Positions 59,610-64,000 of a DNA stretch of 64,000 bases are shown piece after piece. Location: positions 372,001-436,000 of the forward strand of contig NZ_LVYV01000034.1 in the NCBI RefSeq assembly GCF_001618955.1, written 5' to 3'. Source of the stretch: Tardiphaga robiniae (lineage in GTDB: Bacteria > Pseudomonadota > Alphaproteobacteria > Rhizobiales > Xanthobacteraceae). The translations under genes and the position numbers were made by a program. Numbering within the stretch: the first letter of the stretch is position 1; each line of letters starts with the position of its first letter. The notes below the pieces were generated by a model. That model did no database searches and was not told where the DNA came from. It saw only the letters and a list, made by a program, of their open reading frames with translations.

Positions 59610-61235
59610 ATGTCCTACATGTCACGTTGGCGGCACTCCGCTGCGTTCACGAAATTGACGTTGCCGGGCGTCGCCCTGGCGGCAGCGCTGGCTCTGCCGT
59701 CGCTGTCGTCGCCCGCGCTCGCTGCCGGCAAGACCATCTCGGCCGTGATGCATTCCGACCTGCGCGTGCTCGATCCGATCATCACCACCGCCTATATCGT
59801 GCGCGACCACGGCTACATGGTTTACGACACGTTGCTCGCGATCGATGAAAACTTCAAGGTTCAGCCGCAGATGGCGAGCTGGAAGGTGTCCGATGACAAG
59901 CTCGTCTACACGTTCACGCTGCGCGATGGCCTGAAGTGGCATGACGGCAAGCCGGTCACGGCGGAAGATTGTGTTGCGTCGCTGCAGCGCTGGGGCAAGC
60001 GCGACGGCATGGGCCAGAAGCTCATGGACTTCACCAAGAGCATCGAAGCCACCGACGCCAAGACCATCACGCTGACGCTGAAGGAGCCCTACGGCCTCGT
60101 GCTGGAATCGATCGGCAAGCCGTCGTCGGTGGTGCCATTCATGATGCCGAAACGCCTCGCTGACACGCCGGCGGACAAGGCGATTTCGGAGCAGATCGGT
60201 TCGGGCCCGTTCAAGTTCGTACAGGCTGAATTCCAGCCGGGCGTGAAGGCGGTCTACGAGAAGAATACGGACTATGTGCCACGTTCCGAGCCCGCCAGCT
60301 GGACGGCCGGCGGCAAGGTGGTGAAGGTCGATCGTGTTGAGTGGATCACGATGCCCGACGCGCAGACCGCAGTGAATGCACTGCAGTCAGGCGACATCGA
60401 TTTCATGGAGAACACGCCCTACGACATGATCCCGGTGCTCGCGAAGGACAAGGATCTCAAGATGGAGGTCCTCAACAAGCTCGGCTACCAGACGCTGGGC
60501 CGTATGAACTTCCTCTATCCTCCGTTCGACAACATCAAGATTCGCCGCGCTGCGTTCCTGGCGATGAGCCAGAAGCCGGTTCTGGACGCGTTGATCGGCA
60601 ATGCCGACTATTACAAAGTTTGTGGCTCGGTGTTCGGCTGCGGCACGCCACTCGAGACGACGGTTGGATCGGAAACGCTGGTCAAGGGGAACGGCTTGGC
60701 GGAGGCCAAGAAGGCGCTCGCGGAATCCGGCTATGATGGTACGCCCGTCGTGATCATGGCACCGACCGACGTGTCGACGCTGAAGGCGCAACCGATCGTG
60801 GTGGCGCAGCAGCTGCGTGACGCCGGATTCAAGGTTGAAGTGCAGGCCACAGATTGGCAGACCGTAGTAACGCGCCGCGCCAGCCAGAAGCCGATCAAGG
60901 AAGGCGGGTGGAACATGTTCTTCACCAACTGGGTCGGTGCGGACATTCTGAACCCGATCTCCAACGTCTCCACATCTGGCAAAGGCAAGTCCGGTGGTTG
61001 GTTCGGCTGGACCGAAGATGCCAAGCTGGAAGAGCTGCGTGACAAATTCTCGCGCGCGACCGATCCGGCGGAGCAGAAGAAACTCGCTGCGGAAGTTCAG
61101 GAGCGGGTCTTTGAACAGGTTACCTACATTCCGCTCGGCGAATACCAGCTGCCCAGTATATGGCGGAAGTCGCTGACCGGCGTCATCGGCGGCGCGGCAA
61201 CCCCGGTGTTCTGGAACATCGACAAGAAGGAGTAA
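59610..61235 (+). CDS. Peptide ABC transporter substrate-binding protein
   Basis: A 541-residue periplasmic SBP_bac_5 (DppA/OppA-type) protein. The signal peptide (AFTKLTLPGVALAAALALPS, ending SPALAAG) is cleaved near residue 39. The mature part has LRVLDPIITTAYIVRDHGYM near 49 and YTFTLRDGLKWHDGKPVTAE with DCVASL near 107-132, a highly conserved family motif, and IRRAAFLAMSQKPVLDALI near 311. It delivers the substrate to the transporter encoded on the opposite strand (57925-54389). ATG 59610 follows AGGAGAG; an upstream start at 59559 is ruled out. A strong terminator follows. Confidence 0.93.
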   Translation: MSYMSRWRHSAAFTKLTLPGVALAAALALPSLSSPALAAGKTISAVMHSDLRVLDPIITTAYIVRDHGYMVYDTLLAIDENFKVQPQMASWKVSDDKLVYTFTLRDGLKWHDGKPVTAEDCVASLQRWGKRDGMGQKLMDFTKSIEATDAKTITLTLKEPYGLVLESIGKPSSVVPFMMPKRLADTPADKAISEQIGSGPFKFVQAEFQPGVKAVYEKNTDYVPRSEPASWTAGGKVVKVDRVEWITMPDAQTAVNALQSGDIDFMENTPYDMIPVLAKDKDLKMEVLNKLGYQTLGRMNFLYPPFDNIKIRRAAFLAMSQKPVLDALIGNADYYKVCGSVFGCGTPLETTVGSETLVKGNGLAEAKKALAESGYDGTPVVIMAPTDVSTLKAQPIVVAQQLRDAGFKVEVQATDWQTVVTRRASQKPIKEGGWNMFFTNWVGADILNPISNVSTSGKGKSGGWFGWTEDAKLEELRDKFSRATDPAEQKKLAAEVQERVFEQVTYIPLGEYQLPSIWRKSLTGVIGGAATPVFWNIDKKE

Positions 61236-61270
61236 CCGGCGCCGCTGCAGCGGCCAGGTTCACCAACATG

Positions 61271-61310
61271 AAGTGCCGGCCTGAGAGATCAGGCCGGCAC
61301 TTTTGTTTTT
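61271..61310 (+). terminator. Rho-independent terminator after the binding-protein gene
   Basis: Arms AAGTGCCGGCCTGA (61271-61284) and TCAGGCCGGCACTT (61289-61302) are perfect, with a GAGA loop and TTTTGTTTTT following. It is 35 bases after the stop and can also serve the convergent XRE gene. Confidence 0.93.
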
Positions 61311-61338
61311 GAGGGTTAGAAAATTTGCGCCGCTAGCT

Positions 61339-61902
61339 TCAGCGCTCGGGCGATGCCGCCGACACCACGAGCAGCACGTCGGCCTTGGGCTTGCCGATGC
61401 TGCGCACCCAGTGCGGCGTCTCACCGGAGAAGTACAGACAGTCGCCTTTCTTCAGGACGATCTCTTCGTCCTCGATCTTGATCGCCATCTTGCCTGATAT
61501 GACGAACAGGAATTCCTCGCCCGCATGCGATGCGCGCGGCGCGAATTTCAGCGGCGGCCGGATCAGGAACGGCTCCATCATCTTGCGTGTGCGTCCCGCC
61601 GCCAGCGCCAGCAGATCGACGCCGTCGTCCTGCATGGGCGTTTGCTGTTCGTCCTGCCGGAACAGCGTGTAGCGCGGCGCCGGCGTCGGATTGGGATCGA
61701 ACAGATAGGTGACGTTGACGTCGAGCGCAGCGGCAAGGCGCAGCAACGCATTCACCGAGGGCGTCTTCAAGCCGCGTTCGACGAGGGAAATGTAGCCGCG
61801 CGTCAGCTCGCTCTGGGTGGCGAGCTGATCCAGCGTCAGTCCCTTGGTGGTGCGTAGCTGGCGCAGGTTGAAGCCAACCGCATTCTTGCTGACGTCGAGC
61901 AA
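61339..61902 (-). CDS. XRE-family regulator with C-terminal cupin domain
   Basis: A 187-residue regulator. An N-terminal helix-turn-helix of the Cro/C1 type spans about residues 10-66 (LRQLRTTKGLTLDQLATQSE then LTRGYISLVERGLKTPSVNA). A C-terminal cupin begins near 105, with HAGEEFLFVISGKMAIKIED and LKKGDCLYFSGETPHWVRSI. Such proteins usually sense a small molecule in the cupin and control adjacent uptake or catabolic genes. It is convergent with the peptide-binding protein gene and upstream-divergent from the RidA-MFS pair, so either is a candidate target. Confidence 0.92.
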   Translation of the reverse strand: MLDVSKNAVGFNLRQLRTTKGLTLDQLATQSELTRGYISLVERGLKTPSVNALLRLAAALDVNVTYLFDPNPTPAPRYTLFRQDEQQTPMQDDGVDLLALAAGRTRKMMEPFLIRPPLKFAPRASHAGEEFLFVISGKMAIKIEDEEIVLKKGDCLYFSGETPHWVRSIGKPKADVLLVVSAASPER

Positions 61903-62231
61903 CGTCGATCTCCTGATGAAGTGCTTGTTCTTTTAGAGGGTGCGCAGCGGCGGTGGAAGGGCTGTCTCGCCCCTCGCTTTGAAAGCGCTCCAGACCGATG
62001 CCGGAGTGTTTCTGTTGGAAAACATTGCTGCAGATATTTCCAGCACTGGCAAGGATAATTTAGGCAAAAGTGGCCGGAAATGCCGATTTATCGCCTGTGC
62101 GATGTGCACTCTCTGCATTCTGCCGATTTAGGCATCAGATGCTGATTTTCGTGACGTTGATTTCCAGCAGTAAACATGTTGGATTTTGATGACGGGAAGA
62201 TGTCCTCGGAAAACGACACGAAGGTAGATAG
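61903..62231. promoter_or_regulatory. Divergent regulatory region between the XRE regulator and ridA
   Basis: This 329-base gap contains promoters for both flanking genes. An imperfect inverted repeat, TGTTGGAAA (62013-62021) with TTTCCAGCA (62037-62045), eight of nine positions matched and 15 bases between, is a candidate operator for the XRE-cupin regulator. The right half (about 62100-62200) is AT-rich. No gene was found in it. Confidence 0.45.
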
Positions 62232-62579
62232 ATGATCAAGCGTTTGAAGCCCGGTAAGCGGCTCAGCATGGCCACGGTGCATGGTGGTCTCGTTTATCTC
62301 GCGGGGCAAGTGCCGGACGATCTGTCTGTCGGCGTCGAGGCCCAGGCCGCCGAAGTGCTCGCCAAGATCGATGCATTGCTGAGCGAGGCCGGTACCGACA
62401 AGTCATCGATCCTGAGCGCCACGGTGTGGTTGCCGAACATCGCGGATTTCGCGGCTTTCAACACGGTCTGGGATGATTGGGTGCCCGCAGGCGCATCGCC
62501 CGCGCGCGCCTGTGTCGAAGCACGGCTCGCCAATCCGTCGATCCGCGTCGAGATCGCAGCCATCGCTGCGATTCTCTAG
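62232..62579 (+). CDS. RidA-family protein
   Basis: A 115-residue RidA/YjgF/Rid family protein. It begins MIKRLKPGKRLSMATVHGGL with VYLAGQVPDDLSVGVEAQAA near residues 21-40. LSATVWLPNIADFAAFNTVW near 62-81 and PARACVEARLANPSIRVEIA near 91-110 carry the family Arg and Glu in the active-site region. Such trimers hydrolyse reactive enamines or imines arising from amino-acid metabolism. Its gene is followed by a transporter gene 159 bases on, and XRE-cupin regulators often accompany amino-acid or amine catabolism with RidA. Confidence 0.92.
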   Translation: MIKRLKPGKRLSMATVHGGLVYLAGQVPDDLSVGVEAQAAEVLAKIDALLSEAGTDKSSILSATVWLPNIADFAAFNTVWDDWVPAGASPARACVEARLANPSIRVEIAAIAAIL

Positions 62580-62738
62580 GGAATCGCTGCCATTCCCTAG
62601 GCATCACCACCGCCCGCGCTGGGGCGACTGAAGCAACAGCGACAATTCACGAGACGACCCGGACTGCGCCGCGAGATGTCGCGGCACGGAACGAGCCCAC
62701 GCGCCTGAAACTGAACATGTCTTTTGAAGGAGTGAACG

Positions 62739-64000
62739 ATGACCGTCGCAGAAGAATTCAATACCGTTACGACCGCTGACCATCCCGATGACGCGGTGTT
62801 GCGCAAGATCGTCTGGTCGAGCGTGATCGGTACCGCCGTCGAGTGGTATGACTTCCTGATCTACGGCGCGGCGACCGCGCTGGTGTTCAACAAGATCTTC
62901 TTCGCCGCGGGCGATCCGGCACTCGCAACTATCGCAGCCTTCGGCACCTATGCGGTCGGCTTCCTCGCGCGTCCGCTTGGTGCCGCGATCTTCGGTCACT
63001 ATGGCGACCGTGTGGGCCGCAAGGCAATGCTCGCGATTACGATCATGGTGATGGGCCTCGGCACTTTCGCCATCGGCCTGCTGCCGACCTATGCGCAGAT
63101 CGGCATCGCAGCGCCGATCCTGCTGATCGGGCTGCGCTTCCTGCAGGGTATCGGCCTGGGCGGCGAGTGGGGCGGTGCGGTTCTGATGGTCGTGGAGAAC
63201 TGCCCGACGCATAAGCGGGGATTTTTGGGCAGCATGGTGCAGGTCGGCAATCCCGTCGGCAATCTCGCGGCCATCGGCATGTTCGCGCTGGTCTCGCAGC
63301 TGCCTGAAGAAGACTTCATGAGCTATGGCTGGCGCATTCCGTTCCTGATCTCGATCCTGCTGGTTGGCGTCGGCCTCTGGATCCGCATGAGCATGGAAGA
63401 GACGCCCGCATTCCGCGCGCTGAAGGCGAAGAACGAAGTCGCCAAGATGCCGATCGTTGAAATCTTCAAGTATCACCGCAAGCCGTTCTTCACCGCGGTT
63501 GGCCTGAAGATTTCGGAAATCGCCTATGCCTCGATCGCCGGTGTGTTCATCATGTCCTATGCGACGTCGAAGCTCGGCCTGTCGCGTGGCCTCGTGCTGA
63601 ACGGCGCCTTCATCGCATCCTTCGTTGCGCTGTTCTCGATCCCCTTCTTTGGCTGGTTGTCGGACAAGGTCGGGCGCAAGATCATGTTCTATGCGAGCTG
63701 TGCGTTCTGTGCCGCCTTCGCATTCCCGATGTTCTGGCTGCTCGACACCCGCGATCCGACCATCGTGATCCTCACCATCGTTGTCGCGATCTCGTTCGGC
63801 CAGATGGTGATGTTCGGCATCGGCGCGCCCTGGTATTCGGAACTGTTCACCGCAAAGCTGCGCTACAGCGGTGCCTCGCTCGGCTTCCAGGTCGGTGCGG
63901 CCATCTCGGGCGGTCTCAGCCCGCTGATCGCAGCCTCGCTGATGACCTGGGCTGGTGCGACCTGGCCGGTATCGATCTTCCTGATCGTCTGCGCCTGCAT
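62739..64000 (+). CDS. MHS-family major facilitator transporter (3' end outside window)
   Basis: The first 420 codons of a metabolite:proton symporter of the MHS family; the gene runs off the right edge. IVWSSVIGTAVEWYDFLIYG near residues 24-43 is the family opening. FGHYGDRVGRKAML near 85 is the classic MFS motif between helices 2 and 3, GEWGGAVLMVVENCPTHKRG is near 143 and FFGWLSDKVGRKIMF near 305 is the second-half copy. Such proteins import organic acids, osmolytes or shikimate-like compounds. Start ATG 62739 follows GAAGGAG. It lies downstream of ridA and is probably controlled with it. Confidence 0.93.
   Translation, partial: MTVAEEFNTVTTADHPDDAVLRKIVWSSVIGTAVEWYDFLIYGAATALVFNKIFFAAGDPALATIAAFGTYAVGFLARPLGAAIFGHYGDRVGRKAMLAITIMVMGLGTFAIGLLPTYAQIGIAAPILLIGLRFLQGIGLGGEWGGAVLMVVENCPTHKRGFLGSMVQVGNPVGNLAAIGMFALVSQLPEEDFMSYGWRIPFLISILLVGVGLWIRMSMEETPAFRALKAKNEVAKMPIVEIFKYHRKPFFTAVGLKISEIAYASIAGVFIMSYATSKLGLSRGLVLNGAFIASFVALFSIPFFGWLSDKVGRKIMFYASCAFCAAFAFPMFWLLDTRDPTIVILTIVVAISFGQMVMFGIGAPWYSELFTAKLRYSGASLGFQVGAAISGGLSPLIAASLMTWAGATWPVSIFLIVCAC

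Overview
The window looks like chromosome of a Bradyrhizobium/Tardiphaga/Rhodopseudomonas-type alphaproteobacterium (Nitrobacteraceae). This is inferred from the high GC content, a Usg-family protein, an Rrf2-AhpD pair, a CIRCE-controlled groESL pair, aerobic CO-dehydrogenase-type (cox) accessory genes, protocatechuate genes, orphan Bug-type binding proteins, and intergenic palindromic repeats of kinds familiar from this family. No tRNA, rRNA, CRISPR array, transposase or phage gene was seen.

Layout. 1-2086: start of a branched-chain amino-acid permease (livH, cut by the window edge), a 50-residue Gln/Gly/Pro-rich protein and an unknown four-helix membrane protein, closed by a palindromic repeat. 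2084-4639: pcaB-pcaD-pcaC, the lower protocatechuate branch. 4850-11804: a molybdenum-hydroxylase (CO dehydrogenase-like) cluster, coxG-coxS-coxM-coxD-coxE, a split XdhC and a MoeA/MobA-type fusion, with no large catalytic subunit gene. 11906-15108: DUF4189 protein, membrane adenylate cyclase, orphan BcsS-like barrel, DUF488. 15247-25284: two orphan tricarboxylate-type binding proteins, DUF72, a periplasmic M20 peptidase, two lipid-linked sugar transferases, a minimal AraC-type regulator tail-to-tail with phhA, and an Rrf2-AhpD operon. 25464-32170: DUF6886, DUF899, a membrane-anchored DUF2778 protein, a TPR protein, four uncharacterised small genes, a transglutaminase-like protein without the usual His, and a small secreted protein.

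32264-38577: a 5'-truncated SDR pseudogene abutting groEL-groES, usg, a cupin with a Lys/Ala-rich tail, an M19 dipeptidase and a NupC-type transporter. 38656-44100: the most interesting locus, a minus-strand cluster of ATP-grasp ligase, alpha-E protein, transglutaminase and the proteasome-like protease Anbu, followed by an acetyltransferase and an SDR. The core four are a recognised but functionally unresolved set that looks like a peptide synthesis/cleavage pathway. 44322-51478: CinA-type protein, gpt, an unknown protein, MetE-like methyltransferase, GST, HCCA isomerase, quinone oxidoreductase, lipase and enoyl-CoA hydratase. 51662-61235: a peptide-use locus (two M20 peptidases, an MlrC-like M81 peptidase, dipeptide-type ABC transporter with fused ATPases, divergent binding protein). 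61339-64000: XRE-cupin regulator, RidA and the start of an MHS-family transporter.

Most genes are metabolic housekeeping or uptake functions. Functions below are assigned by motif and family recognition from the translated sequence alone; no database search was possible. Start codons were moved from the longest frame where a better ribosome-binding site or family-typical N-terminus was visible.
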